From Rhodanobacter glycinis (GTDB taxonomy: Bacteria; Pseudomonadota; Gammaproteobacteria; Xanthomonadales; Rhodanobacteraceae): 64,000 nucleotides of DNA. The translations under genes were made by a program, and so were the position numbers. The stretch is taken from the NCBI RefSeq assembly GCF_900114325.1, contig NZ_FOSR01000010.1, positions 45,720 to 109,719 of the forward strand, in the 5' to 3' direction. Positions within the stretch are counted from its first letter, which is position 1, and each line of letters opens with the position of its first letter. A model generated the notes under the pieces. That model did no database searches. It worked only from the letters and a program-made list of their open reading frames with translations, and was not told the origin of the DNA. Shown in pieces: positions 30,310 through 39,496 of this stretch.

Positions 30310-31161
30310 TCAGTCACCGCCACCCGGCGGACGCTTGCGGTGGGGCTCGGCGTCGACGGTGATGTATTGCGGTTCCTCGCCGTCCAGGCGCAGTGCCGTC
30401 AGCTTGCCGCCCCAGACGCAACCGGTGTCGATCGCATGCACGCCCAGACCGGCGAAGCGGCCCAGTGCCGACCAGTGGCCGCAGACGATGCGGGTGTCGC
30501 GTCGACGCATGCCGGGCACCTCGAACCACGGATACATGCCGGGCTTTTGCGTGCCCGGTGTGCCCTTGCCCTCGAAGTCGATGCGGCCGTTGACGTCGCA
30601 GTAGCGCATGCGGGTGAGCGTGTTGATGGTGGCGCGCAGGCGCTCGATGCCCTGCAGGCGGTTGTTCCACGCGGCGGGGCGGTTGCCGAACAGGTTTTTC
30701 AGCAGACGGCCCCGGCGCGGGCTGGACAGCTCGCGCTCCACTTCCAGCGCGCAGCGTTGCGCCTGCTTGAGCGTCCAGATGGGCGCGAGGCCGGCGTGGA
30801 TCATCGTCCAGCCCAGCGTCTCGTCGTGGTGCAGCAGCTTCTGGCTGCGCAGCCAGTCGAACAGCACTGGCGCGTCCTCGGCGAACAGCACTTCGCGCAG
30901 CTCCGGGTTCACCCGGGCTTGTGCGTCGGGCTTGCGTTCGGCGATGGCGAGCAGGCTGAGGTCGTGGTTGCCCAGAGTCACCACGCTGGATTCGCGCAGC
31001 TCGTGGATCAGTCGCAAAGTATCCAGCGAGCGGCCGCCACGATTGATCAGGTCGCCGCAGAACCACAGGCGATCGGCTGCGGGGTCGAAGCGCAGCTTTT
31101 CCAGCAGGCGCTGCAGTTCCGGGTAGCAGCCCTGGACGTCTCCGATCGCGTAGGTGGCCAT
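30310..31161 (-). CDS. apaH: Symmetrical bis(5'-nucleosyl)-tetraphosphatase ApaH
   Basis: Hydrolyses Ap4A to two ADP; also decaps Np4-capped RNA in E. coli. The 283-residue protein shows the phosphoesterase motifs AIGDVQGC at the N-terminus, WFCGDLINRGG, LGNHDLSLLA and the C-terminal histidine motif (VCGHWSALG, then DTGCVWGGKLTALRLDGEE). Last gene of the lptD-surA-pdxA-rsmA-apaG-apaH operon, 15 bp after apaG. Followed by a REP palindrome. Confidence 0.96.
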   Translation of the reverse strand: MATYAIGDVQGCYPELQRLLEKLRFDPAADRLWFCGDLINRGGRSLDTLRLIHELRESSVVTLGNHDLSLLAIAERKPDAQARVNPELREVLFAEDAPVLFDWLRSQKLLHHDETLGWTMIHAGLAPIWTLKQAQRCALEVERELSSPRRGRLLKNLFGNRPAAWNNRLQGIERLRATINTLTRMRYCDVNGRIDFEGKGTPGTQKPGMYPWFEVPGMRRRDTRIVCGHWSALGRFAGLGVHAIDTGCVWGGKLTALRLDGEEPQYITVDAEPHRKRPPGGGD

Positions 31162-31176
31162 GTCAGTCCGCTTCCG

Positions 31177-31560
31177 TCAGTGCAGCGTGCGCGGGATGGA
31201 CAAGGTGAATTCCGGAATCGGTGCCTCGAAGCGGGTGCCGTCGTCGGCCAGCATCTGGTAGCTGCCGCCCATGATGCCGACCGGGGTTTCCAGCACCGCG
31301 CCGGAGGTGTATTCGAAATCGTCGCCGGGACGCATCCACGGCTGTTCGCCGACCACGCCGTCGCCACGCACTTCTTCCACCTTGCCGTTGGCGTCGGTGA
31401 TCAGCCAATGCCGCGTGAGCAACTGCGCGGGCACGTTGCCGGCGTTGCGCAGGGTGATGGTGTAGGCGAACACGTAGCGGTTGTCGCCGGGGCGCGACTG
31501 GTCGGGCACGAAGCGGCTTACGACCTGCACGTCGATCGTGTAGGAAGATTTCTCGGTCAT
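31177..31560 (-). CDS. apaG: ApaG domain protein
   Basis: A 127-residue beta-sandwich (fibronectin type III-like) protein always linked to apaH; its molecular role is unclear. The sequence has the family core [40 protein letters not shown] and GIMGGSYQM. The ATG at 31560 gives the canonical [13 protein letters not shown] start; an ATG 60 bases upstream would add a non-conserved tail. Sits between rsmA and apaH. Confidence 0.95.
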   Translation of the reverse strand: MTEKSSYTIDVQVVSRFVPDQSRPGDNRYVFAYTITLRNAGNVPAQLLTRHWLITDANGKVEEVRGDGVVGEQPWMRPGDDFEYTSGAVLETPVGIMGGSYQMLADDGTRFEAPIPEFTLSIPRTLH

Positions 31561-31625
31561 GGCTGGATTGTACGGGTTGCCGATGTGCATGGGCAGCGAA
31601 TGGAAGCCGCCGGCGCGCATGGCGT

Positions 31626-32414
31626 TCAGATGGAGGTGTCCACCTTGGCCAGTCGAACGAAGTCGGCTGGCGACAGGGTTTCGGCACGCGCCTTGGGGTC
31701 GACGTCGGCGCGGCGGATGGCGTCGGCATCCAGCAGCTGGCGCAAGGCGTTGCCCAGCGTCTTGCGTCGCTGTGCAAAGGCGGCCCTGACCACGGCGTAC
31801 AGCCGTTCCGGGTCCGCATCATGGCGCTGCTCGGGCGTGAGCGGGATCAGCCGCACCACCGCCGAATCCACCTTCGGCGGCGGCCGGAACGCGCCGGGCG
31901 GCACGTTGAACAGCGGTTCGACCCGGCAGGCCAGTTGCAGCATCACCGACAGGCGGCCGTAGACCTTGCTGCCCGGTTCGGCGGCCATGCGATCGACCAC
32001 TTCCTTCTGCAGCATGAAGTGCATGTCCTGGATCGCGGCCGCGTGCTCGACGCAATGGAACAGGATCGGACTGGAAATGTAATAGGGCAGGTTGCCGGCG
32101 ATGCGCAGGCGCGGCACCCCATGGCGATGCGCCAGCGCAGTGAAATCCACCTTCAGCACGTCGGCATGGATGATGGCCAGTTCGCCGACGGCTGCGGCGC
32201 GCTCCTGCAGCCCCGGGATCAGGTCGGTGTCCAGCTCGATCGCGGTGAGTTTGCCGGCGGCAGCCAGCAGGGGCAGGGTGAGCGCGCCTTCGCCTGGACC
32301 GATCTCGACCACGAAGTCGTCGGCGCGTGGCGAGATCGAGCTGACGATGCGTTCGATGTAACGCCGTTCGTGCAGGAAGTGTTGGCCGAAGCTTTTCTTG
32401 GGGCGGGCGTTCAT
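31626..32414 (-). CDS. rsmA: 16S rRNA (adenine(1518)/(1519)-N6) dimethyltransferase RsmA
   Basis: Dimethylates A1518 and A1519 in helix 45 of 16S rRNA (KsgA). The 262-residue product has the N-terminal [16 protein letters not shown] motif [15 protein letters not shown], and the catalytic [11 protein letters not shown]. Full length. Inverted repeat copy C lies between the pdxA stop and this gene's start, so its Shine-Dalgarno region abuts the repeat. Confidence 0.97.
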   Translation of the reverse strand: MNARPKKSFGQHFLHERRYIERIVSSISPRADDFVVEIGPGEGALTLPLLAAAGKLTAIELDTDLIPGLQERAAAVGELAIIHADVLKVDFTALAHRHGVPRLRIAGNLPYYISSPILFHCVEHAAAIQDMHFMLQKEVVDRMAAEPGSKVYGRLSVMLQLACRVEPLFNVPPGAFRPPPKVDSAVVRLIPLTPEQRHDADPERLYAVVRAAFAQRRKTLGNALRQLLDADAIRRADVDPKARAETLSPADFVRLAKVDTSI

Positions 32415-32419
32415 GGGGC

Positions 32420-32508
32420 AAGAGTGAGTGGAGAGGAGTGTGGAGTGAGAGTGGCGAGTGGGTGGCTTCTACTCACTTCTCACTCCTCTTCACTCTCTTC
32501 TCGCTCTT
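32420..32508. repeat. Purine-rich inverted repeat, copy C, encoding the PdxA tail
   Basis: Left arm 32420-32460 (AAGAGTGAGTGGAGAGGAGT...) and complementary right arm 32471-32508, about 10-base loop. It is inside the operon between pdxA and rsmA. Read on the minus strand the right arm encodes the last residues of PdxA (KSEKRVKRSEK-stop). A hairpin here could weaken expression of the downstream rsmA-apaG-apaH genes. Confidence 0.82.
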
Positions 32509-33483
32509 GGCCAGGGTCAAGGCGAGCTTGGCGGCGGCAATCAGGCTGGCCGGATCGGCCGTACCACTGCCGGCCAGATCCAGCGCGGTGCCGTGATCGA
32601 CCGAGGTGCGGATGAAGGGCAGGCCGAGGGTGAGGTTGACGGTGCGGTCGAAGGCCTCGCTCTTCAGTACCGGCAAGGCCTGATCGTGGTACATCGCCAG
32701 TACCGCGTCGTAGCGTGTTCGCTGGGCGGGAACGAAGGCGGTGTCGGCAGGCAGCGGGCCAAGCAACTGCATGCCTTCGGCACGCAGCGTGTCCAGCAGC
32801 GGGATGACGGTGTCCAGTTCCTCGCGACCGAGATGGCCGCCTTCGCCGGCATGCGGATTGAGGCCGAGTACGGCGATGCGCGGGTCGGCCAGCCCGAATT
32901 TCGTGCGCAGTTCGCCGTGCACGATGCGCAGCACGCGTTCCAGCGTGGCGCGGGTGATCGCGGCCGGCACCGCGGCCAGCGGCAGGTGGGTGGTGGCCAG
33001 TGCCACGCGCAGCTCGGGACTGGCCAGCATCATCACCACGTCGGCGTGGGCGCGTTCGGCGAAGAATTCGGTGTGGCCGCTGAAGCGGATGCCGGCCTCG
33101 TTGATCGAGGCCTTCTGCAACGGTGCGGTAACCACGGCGGCGTAGCGTCCCTGCATGCAGCCGTCGGCGGCCTCGGCGAGGGTGGCGAGCACGTGCCGGG
33201 CGTTGCGCGGGTCGGGTTGGCCCGGGACTTCGGGAACACCCAATGGCACGTGATGGACACGCAATGTGCCGGGCGGGCGCACTGCGATATCGCTGCCGTC
33301 GTCGTCGCGCAGCTCGATGGCCGCGCCGCAACGCGAGGCGGCGCGTTCGAGCAACTCCCGGTCGGTGACCGCAACGAGATTGGCCGCCACTTCGCTGGCG
33401 GCCAATCGGATCAGCAGTTCGGGGCCGACACCCGCGGGCTCGCCCGCGGTGACGGCGAGCCGGGGCAGCGCCTGCGTGCTCAC
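32473..33483 (-). CDS. pdxA: 4-hydroxythreonine-4-phosphate dehydrogenase PdxA
   Basis: NAD-dependent enzyme of de novo pyridoxal phosphate synthesis. The 336-residue protein starts RLAVTAGEPAGVGPELLIRL; NPHAGEGGHLGREE and the metal-binding histidine segment YHDQALPVLK are present. The last 10-11 residues (Lys/Ser/Glu/Arg only) are encoded by inverted repeat copy C and look unlike any PdxA terminus; the fold should be complete before them. Third gene of its operon, 25 bp after surA. Confidence 0.96.
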   Translation of the reverse strand: MSTQALPRLAVTAGEPAGVGPELLIRLAASEVAANLVAVTDRELLERAASRCGAAIELRDDDGSDIAVRPPGTLRVHHVPLGVPEVPGQPDPRNARHVLATLAEAADGCMQGRYAAVVTAPLQKASINEAGIRFSGHTEFFAERAHADVVMMLASPELRVALATTHLPLAAVPAAITRATLERVLRIVHGELRTKFGLADPRIAVLGLNPHAGEGGHLGREELDTVIPLLDTLRAEGMQLLGPLPADTAFVPAQRTRYDAVLAMYHDQALPVLKSEAFDRTVNLTLGLPFIRTSVDHGTALDLAGSGTADPASLIAAAKLALTLAKSEKRVKRSEK

Positions 33484-33508
33484 GACCGCGGTGCGGCTGC
33501 CGCCGGGG

Positions 33509-34873
33509 TCACGAGGACGCCTTGGCGTTGCCTTCGTCGGGCTTGGCCAGTGCGGGGACCAGGATCTTCACGTACGAGCTGGAACGCAGCTGGCGCAGGT
33601 AATCGTCGTAGGCCTGCTCGGCCTTGCGGTTGCCGATGGCCTGGCGGGCCTGCTCGCGCGCGGCCTTCTCGGTGACGTCGGTCTGGCGTTCGCCCAGGCG
33701 CTTCACCAGATGCCAGCCTTCGGCGGTCTGGAACGGCTTGGAGACCTCGCCGTCCTTGAGCTGCGCGATCTGCTGGCCGATGGCCGAGCCCCAGGCGTTC
33801 TGCTGGAACCAGCCCATGTCGCCGCCGTTGTTGGCGGTGGTGTCGTCGTCGGAGTCTTCCTTGGCCAGGGTGGCGAAGGAGGCATGCTTGTTGACGAGGC
33901 GGTTGTACAGCGACTGGGCCTTCTGCTCGGCCTGCTGCATGGACACCACGGCGCTGGGCTTGATCAGGATGTGCAGGGCGTGGAATTCGGTGGCGATCTG
34001 CTTGGGCGGCTGGCGCTCGCCGACCAGCTTGATGATGTGGAAGCCGGTGGGACCGCGCAGGGCCGGGCTGACGTCGCCGGGCTTCATGTTGGTGATGGTG
34101 TCGACGAAGGCCGGCGGGATGGCGTCCATGCGGCGCCAGCCGAGGTCGCCGCCGTCGAGCGCGTCGGAGGCGTCGGAGTAGCGGATGGCGGCGGCATTGA
34201 AGTCCATGCCGCCCTTGATCGCGTCCAGCGCGGCCTTGGCCTTGGCCGCGGCAACCTGGATATCGGTGGCGCTGGCACCGCTGGGAATGTTGATGTCGAT
34301 GTGCGCCAGGTGCACTTCGCCGGCCTTGTAGGTCGGGCTGTTGAGCAGGTTGTCGACTTCGCTGTCGGTGACCGAGACGGAATCGTGCACCACGCTCTGG
34401 TGCAGGCGCTGCACCACCAGCTGGTCGTGCAATTGCTGGCGGAACGCGGCGTAGCTCTGCCCGGTCTGCTGCACGGCGGCGCGCAGCTGGTCGGTCGTCA
34501 TCTTGTTCTGCTGGGCCACGTTGGCCACGGCCTGGTCGACTTCCTGGTCGGAGACCTGGATGCCCTGTTCGTCGGCACGCTGCAATTGCAGCTTCATCAG
34601 GATCAGGCGATCAAGCACCTGCCGGCGCAACACGTCGGTGGGCGGCAACTGTTCGGGGTGCTGTGCATATTGCTGCTGCACGGCTTGCACGGCCTGGTCC
34701 AACTCGCTTTCCAGGATCACGTTTTCCTCGACGACCGCAACGATGCGGTCGAGCGGTTGCTCCTGGCTGGTGGTGCCCTGTCCGGCTGCGGCCTGCGGCA
34801 GCAACTGGGCATGGGCGAGTGGCGGGATCGCAAAGGCGATCGCCAGCAGGAGTAACGCGAAGGTCTGCTTCAT
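33509..34873 (-). CDS. surA: Periplasmic chaperone/peptidyl-prolyl isomerase SurA
   Basis: Escorts outer-membrane proteins, including LptD, to the BAM complex. The 454-residue precursor has a signal peptide (cleavage after AHA, about residue 22), the N-terminal chaperone domain, two parvulin domains (the first around GDLGWRRMDAIPPAF, the second around GDMGWFQQNAWGSAI) and a C-terminal helix. The ATG at 34873 gives the signal peptide; an upstream ATG at 34933 would place 20 residues before it. It lies 37 bp after lptD. Confidence 0.96.
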   Translation of the reverse strand: MKQTFALLLLAIAFAIPPLAHAQLLPQAAAGQGTTSQEQPLDRIVAVVEENVILESELDQAVQAVQQQYAQHPEQLPPTDVLRRQVLDRLILMKLQLQRADEQGIQVSDQEVDQAVANVAQQNKMTTDQLRAAVQQTGQSYAAFRQQLHDQLVVQRLHQSVVHDSVSVTDSEVDNLLNSPTYKAGEVHLAHIDINIPSGASATDIQVAAAKAKAALDAIKGGMDFNAAAIRYSDASDALDGGDLGWRRMDAIPPAFVDTITNMKPGDVSPALRGPTGFHIIKLVGERQPPKQIATEFHALHILIKPSAVVSMQQAEQKAQSLYNRLVNKHASFATLAKEDSDDDTTANNGGDMGWFQQNAWGSAIGQQIAQLKDGEVSKPFQTAEGWHLVKRLGERQTDVTEKAAREQARQAIGNRKAEQAYDDYLRQLRSSSYVKILVPALAKPDEGNAKASS

Positions 34874-34910
34874 CAGTCGGGGGCCTTCAATCGCCAGTGG
34901 CGACAGGAGT

Positions 34911-37331
34911 TTATTGATAGCCAAGAATACCACGGCGCAGGTAGGTCTCGGTCTGGCCGTTGAATGCGCCCATGCCCTTGAATTCCAGCTCGAACATGAT
35001 CGCGTTGTTGGTTCCCGGGTTCGCGGTGGTCGTGGTGGGAACCAGACCGTCGTAGCCGTTCACGTAGTGACGGCCCAGCAGGCTCAGTTTCACGCAGCAG
35101 CTTTCGTACTGGATGCCGGCCATGGCTTCCACCGTGCGCTTGTCCATCACCGAATAGGTCCAGTGACCGAGCAGGCGCCAGCGATCCGAGACGGGATAGA
35201 CCACGGAAGCGTCGTATTGTTCCAGCAGGCTGCGCCGGAAGCGGTAGGAGAAGTTCAGCACGCCGTCCAGGCCGATGCGGCGCTGCAGTTCCACCGTGCC
35301 CATGTCGGTCTGGCGGCTGTGCGGGTTCCACTGGTAGGAGCCGTTCAGGCGCCAGTCGTCGCTGAGCTGGCTGCCCAGTTCCACCACGTAGTCCGAGCCG
35401 GCGAAGTCGGTGGCGGTGGTGCCGGTGAGCGGCACCTTTTGCGGGGTGAAGTAGCGGATCTGGCCGAAGCTGAGCGACAACCGCTCTACGCCGCTCTCGT
35501 CGAGCAGGCGGGTGGTCACCGCTGCCGTCAGGTTGTTGGCGTTCATCTGGCGATCGGCGCCGGAGTACTGGCTGGGCGAGAACAACTGCCAGTAGTCGAA
35601 CGACATCAAGGTGGTATCGAACAGCGGCAGGTTGCTCTGGTCGCGGTACGGCGCGTACAGGTAGTACAGGCGCGGTTCCAGCGTCTGCGTGTAGTTGCTG
35701 CCGAACAGCGAGGTGTCGCGCTCGAAGATCAGTCCGCTGTCGAGGCTGGCGATGGGCAGCGAACGACTGGGTGTGCGATCGGTGAACGGCGAAGCCTGGC
35801 CGGCGGCAAGCGGGCCGTAGAAGCCGTAATTCTGATAACCGTTGCTGAGCTGGTAGGCGGTATAGCGCCAGGCCACCTTCGGGCGCACGAACCACGCGGC
35901 GCCCTGGAAATCGGCGCCGATGAACGGGTACAGGTCCAACCGATCGCCTTCGACCACGTCCTGCTTGCGGAACGCCACCGCCTCGCTGCTCAGGCCGGCT
36001 TCGAGCCAGCGGTTGAGCGGGATGTCGAGGTTGAACGTGGCACGCGGCCAGCGCTTGTACTGCACCACGCTGTCCGGCAGCGACGGATCGACGTTCTGGT
36101 AGTAATCGGCGCCGAATGAGGCGCTCCACCAGTTGCCCGAACCGTTGATGTAGGCATTGGACGCCAGCGTGCCGGTGGAGATGGTGTACAGGTCGCTGCC
36201 GAAGTCGCGCAGGTAGTTGCGGTCCGACGCGCGGTTGATGCTGGTGCCGAACGACCAGCCCGGCCACAACGCGGTGCTGTCGGTGTATTTCATCAGCCAG
36301 CGATCACGGCCCAGGGTGTCCGTGGCGGTGGGCGACAGCGTGGTGTCGTCGAAGCGGTCCTTGGCCAGGTACTCGAAGTCGAGCTGGCCACTCGTTCCCG
36401 GGAACAGGTAGCGTGCCTGGCCGGCCAGCATCGGGCCGCGCAGCGAGTACAGGCGCGGCTCCAGCGTGGCGTCGTAGTTCGGCGCCAGGTTCAGGTAGTA
36501 CGGAATGCTGAACGTGTAGCCGCCACGCGTGGTGTGGCTGAAGGTCGGATACAGGAAACCGCTCATGCGCCGGTTGTCGACGGGAAAGCTCATGTAGGGC
36601 AGATACAGGAATGGCACGTGCCCCAGTCGCATGGTGGCGTCGCGCGCCACGCCACGGCCGGTTTCCTTGTTGATGGTGAGTTTCTTGGCGCGGATTTCCC
36701 ACAGGTGGTGGCCGATGTCGCAGGTGGAATAGGCCACCCGGTGGTAGCGGCTGTGCTGGGCGTCCAGCATGTGCGCCTGATCCGCCGTGCCGTTGCCGTG
36801 CGACAGCAGCATCTGGAAGCGCAGGTTGCCGTCGGCGATGCCACGGTTGGCGTTGGTGTTGCCCTGCATGTGGTCGGCGGACAGCAGCTCGCCGGCTTCC
36901 TGGTAGCGCACGTCGCCGCGGGCGTCGTAATCGGTGGTCTCGTCGTTGTAGTCGATGCGGTCGGCCTGCACCTGCTGGTCGGCGCGATCCATCTTCACCC
37001 GGCCGGAGAGGTGGTAGACGGTCTGGTTCGAGCTGTCCACATGCTCGGCCTGGACGTAGGTCTTCGCGGTCGGGCGCAGGTCGGTGTTCTGCGGCAGGCT
37101 GGGGTCGTAGAATTCCAGCATTGCATTGGGGCGGCACAACGCGAAGTTGTCCGGCCGCGGCGGGCAGATGAAGGTGCCCAGCGGGCAGACGGTCTCGGTG
37201 CCGTCAAGCGTGGACTTGGGGTGTTTCAGGCCCTTTCCGCCACTGGCATCGGCTTGGGCACTGATCAGGGCCATGGCGGCGGCAACCGCCAGCAGGCGAC
37301 GGGGAGGCAGTTGGCGTAGCGTGCGCGTCAC
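34911..37331 (-). CDS. lptD: LPS assembly outer-membrane protein LptD
   Basis: Beta-barrel that inserts lipopolysaccharide into the outer leaflet together with LptE. The 806-residue precursor has a signal peptide (about 1-29), an N-terminal LptA-like jellyroll domain and a C-terminal 26-strand barrel ending in RRGILGYQ. Cysteines occur near the N-terminus (CPLGTFICPP, LCRPN) and as an adjacent Cys-Cys pair near the C-terminus (ESCCVKLS), consistent with the disulfide maturation known for LptD. First gene of its operon and divergent from msrB with 93 bp between. Confidence 0.96.
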   Translation of the reverse strand: MTRTLRQLPPRRLLAVAAAMALISAQADASGGKGLKHPKSTLDGTETVCPLGTFICPPRPDNFALCRPNAMLEFYDPSLPQNTDLRPTAKTYVQAEHVDSSNQTVYHLSGRVKMDRADQQVQADRIDYNDETTDYDARGDVRYQEAGELLSADHMQGNTNANRGIADGNLRFQMLLSHGNGTADQAHMLDAQHSRYHRVAYSTCDIGHHLWEIRAKKLTINKETGRGVARDATMRLGHVPFLYLPYMSFPVDNRRMSGFLYPTFSHTTRGGYTFSIPYYLNLAPNYDATLEPRLYSLRGPMLAGQARYLFPGTSGQLDFEYLAKDRFDDTTLSPTATDTLGRDRWLMKYTDSTALWPGWSFGTSINRASDRNYLRDFGSDLYTISTGTLASNAYINGSGNWWSASFGADYYQNVDPSLPDSVVQYKRWPRATFNLDIPLNRWLEAGLSSEAVAFRKQDVVEGDRLDLYPFIGADFQGAAWFVRPKVAWRYTAYQLSNGYQNYGFYGPLAAGQASPFTDRTPSRSLPIASLDSGLIFERDTSLFGSNYTQTLEPRLYYLYAPYRDQSNLPLFDTTLMSFDYWQLFSPSQYSGADRQMNANNLTAAVTTRLLDESGVERLSLSFGQIRYFTPQKVPLTGTTATDFAGSDYVVELGSQLSDDWRLNGSYQWNPHSRQTDMGTVELQRRIGLDGVLNFSYRFRRSLLEQYDASVVYPVSDRWRLLGHWTYSVMDKRTVEAMAGIQYESCCVKLSLLGRHYVNGYDGLVPTTTTANPGTNNAIMFELEFKGMGAFNGQTETYLRRGILGYQ

Positions 37332-37424
37332 GATGGCAATCTGTCGACGGGAAGACGCAGTAAGCTAACAGAAAGGGCCTGCCTGCGGCAGGCGCGCGCT
37401 ATCTGTTTCGTGTGGGGACGAGGC

Positions 37425-37847
37425 ATGAATACGACTTCCAATCCGCTTCCGAATCCCGTTCCGGTACACAAGACCGACTCGCAATGGCAGGTCGATCTGA
37501 CGCCAGAACAGTACGCCGTGTGTCGCTGTTCGGCTACCGAACCACCGTTCAGCGGGCGCTGGTATCGCCACCGCGAGGCGGGTATCTACGTCTGCGTGGC
37601 GTGCCGGGCAAAGCTGTTCGCCTCCGAGGCCAAATTCGATTCCGGCTCGGGCTGGCCGAGTTTCTTCCGGCCGATGGCGCCCTCGGCAGTGAGCCTGCGC
37701 CGGGATGAAAGCCAGGGTCGGCATCGGGTGGAGCTGCGCTGCGCCAATTGTGATTCGCACCTGGGGCACATGTTCAGCGACGGTCCGCGGCCGACCGGCC
37801 TGCGCTACTGCGTCAATTCCGTGGCGCTGGATTTCCTGCCGCTTTAG
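37425..37847 (+). CDS. msrB: Peptide-methionine (R)-S-oxide reductase MsrB
   Basis: Repairs oxidised methionine (R-sulfoxide). The 140-residue protein has the zinc cysteines C57/C60 (CVAC) and C106/C109 (CANC), the core KFDSGSGWPSFFRP and the catalytic C129 in LRYCVNS. The N-terminal block reads VCRCSATEPPFSG where most have VTRQHGTE, a minor variation with an extra Cys pair. GGGGACGAGG precedes the ATG at 37425. Single gene, divergent from lptD. Confidence 0.95.
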   Translation: MNTTSNPLPNPVPVHKTDSQWQVDLTPEQYAVCRCSATEPPFSGRWYRHREAGIYVCVACRAKLFASEAKFDSGSGWPSFFRPMAPSAVSLRRDESQGRHRVELRCANCDSHLGHMFSDGPRPTGLRYCVNSVALDFLPL

Positions 37848-37871
37848 GGATGGCCTGATCAATCTGCTTTT

Positions 37872-37913
37872 CCCGTCATTCCTTCGGCTGTTGAGAGCCG
37901 CTGGGATGACGGG
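37872..37913. repeat. Inverted repeat CCCGTCATTCC ... GGGATGACGGG
   Basis: Outer arms 37872-37882 and 37903-37913 pair apart from one wobble; an inner CGGCT/AGCCG helix continues the stem. It starts 25 bases after the msrB stop and lies between convergent genes. On the plus strand it is followed by CAAAATC and on the minus strand by AAAAGCAG, so a terminator role is possible though not clear. The sequence type is a common dispersed repeat. Confidence 0.65.
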
Positions 37914-37996
37914 CAAAATCAGAACATCCTCAGGTCGCGAAGGTCAAAGCCGGCTTTGACCGAATCGGCTTGCCACCCGATCCCGGGCCGGCGGCA

Positions 37997-38917
37997 TCAT
38001 TCCATCAGCTCTTCGACATGCGCGGCGGCGCTGGCCGCCAGTGCCGTCGGCGCGTAGCCGCCTTCCAGCGTCGAGACGAGCCGTCCGCCGGCATGCGCGC
38101 GGGCAAGTTCGACCAGCTTCGCGGTGATCCAGGCGTAGTCTTCGCTGCCCAGTTGCAGCCCGGCCAGTGGATCGTCGCGATGGGCGTCGAAACCGGCCGA
38201 AACCAGCACCAGCTGCGGTTTGAACGCGTGCAATCGCGGCAGCAGCAGGCCGTCCCACAATTCGCGGAAGGCCCACGAACCGTCGCCGGCCGACAGGCAG
38301 CCATTGACGATATTGCCGACGCCACGCTCGTCTTCGCGGCCGGTATTGGGGTACAGCGGCGACTCGTGGCTGGAAGCGAACAGCACGCGCGGTTCGCGTT
38401 CGAAGATGGCCTGCGTGCCATTGCCGTGGTGCACGTCGAAATCGGCGATCGCCACGCGCTTGAGGCCGTGGGCCGCCAGCGCGTGGGCCGCCGCCACGGC
38501 CACGTTGTTGAACAGGCAGAAGCCCATCGCATGGTCGGGTGTGGCGTGGTGGCCAGGGGGGCGAACGGCGCAGAACGCATGGCGACATTCGCCGCCGATC
38601 ACCGCGTCCACCGCAGCCACCATCGCACCGGCCGCACGCAGCGCCGCCTCGGCCGAGCCGGGCGACATCAGGGTGTCCTCGTCCAGCTGCAGCAGCCCCT
38701 CGGAAGGAGCCGCGTCCAGGATGCGCTCGACGTGACCGGCCCGATGCACGCGCAACAGCTGCTCGCGCGTGGCGCGCGGGGCTTCGATGCGATCCAGCGC
38801 GGCGAAGCGGTCGTGATCCAGTGCGTGCAGCACCGCCGCGAGCCGTGCCGGCGATTCGGGATGGCCGGGGCCGGTATCGTGCTGCAGGCAGGATGGATGG
38901 GTATAGAGCCGCAGCAT
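37997..38917 (-). CDS. Histone deacetylase family protein (acetyl-lysine/polyamine deacylase)
   Basis: Arginase/deacetylase-fold zinc hydrolase of the bacterial HDAC family (AcuC, acetylpolyamine amidohydrolase relatives). The 306-residue protein has PPGHHA (His123-His124), FNNVAVAA, the zinc motif DFDVHHGNG (Asp161, His163) and SAGFDAHRDDPL with the third ligand. All catalytic residues are present. It starts 11 bp after the adenosyltransferase gene and is probably cotranscribed with it. The native substrate is unknown. Confidence 0.9.
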   Translation of the reverse strand: MLRLYTHPSCLQHDTGPGHPESPARLAAVLHALDHDRFAALDRIEAPRATREQLLRVHRAGHVERILDAAPSEGLLQLDEDTLMSPGSAEAALRAAGAMVAAVDAVIGGECRHAFCAVRPPGHHATPDHAMGFCLFNNVAVAAAHALAAHGLKRVAIADFDVHHGNGTQAIFEREPRVLFASSHESPLYPNTGREDERGVGNIVNGCLSAGDGSWAFRELWDGLLLPRLHAFKPQLVLVSAGFDAHRDDPLAGLQLGSEDYAWITAKLVELARAHAGGRLVSTLEGGYAPTALAASAAAHVEELME

Positions 38918-38928
38918 GCGGTTACCGG

Positions 38929-39495
38929 TCAGGCCGTCGGCTTGCGCCGGCGCTCGTGCTGCCACAGCACCTCGCCGTGGCCATCGGCCCGGGCCAGTAC
39001 GCGGCACAACACGAACAGCAGGTCGGACAGGCGGTTGAGATAGCGCTGCGGTTGCGGCCGCACGTCTTCCTCGCGCGCCAGCGCCGTCACTTCACGCTCG
39101 GCGCGGCGACAGACGGTGCGCGCCAGGTGGCAGCACGATGCGGCCATGCCGCCACCGGGCAGGATGAATTCCTTCAGCGATGGCAGTGGCTCGTTGAAGC
39201 CGTCCAGCACGGTTTCCAGGCGCGTGATGTCGGCGTCGTCGATCATCGCCATGCCCGGGATGCACAGCTCGCCGCCGAGGTCGAACAGCTCGTGCTGGAT
39301 CTGGGTCAGCGCTTCGCGCACGGCAGCGTCCACGCCATTGCAGGCCAGCACCATGCCGATCGTGCTGTTGAGCTCGTCGACGGTGCCGTAGGCGCTGACG
39401 CGCAGCGAATCCTTGGCTACCCGCGAGCCGTCGCCGAGGCCGGTGCTGCCGTCGTCGCCGGTGCGCGTGTAGATTTTCGAAAGGCGGTTGCCCAC
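38929..39495 (-). CDS. ATP:cob(I)alamin adenosyltransferase, PduO type
   Basis: Transfers the adenosyl group of ATP to cob(I)alamin, making coenzyme B12. The 188-residue protein begins with the PduO signature KIYTRTGDDGSTGLGDGSR and ends with the core RRAEREVTAL, RYLNRLSDLLFVLCR. The start is GTG at 39495, giving MGNRLSK, the typical N-terminus. Only one base separates it from the stop of the upstream btuM-like gene, so import and activation of B12 are encoded together. Confidence 0.94.
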   Translation of the reverse strand: MGNRLSKIYTRTGDDGSTGLGDGSRVAKDSLRVSAYGTVDELNSTIGMVLACNGVDAAVREALTQIQHELFDLGGELCIPGMAMIDDADITRLETVLDGFNEPLPSLKEFILPGGGMAASCCHLARTVCRRAEREVTALAREEDVRPQPQRYLNRLSDLLFVLCRVLARADGHGEVLWQHERRRKPTA

Positions 39496-39496
39496 G

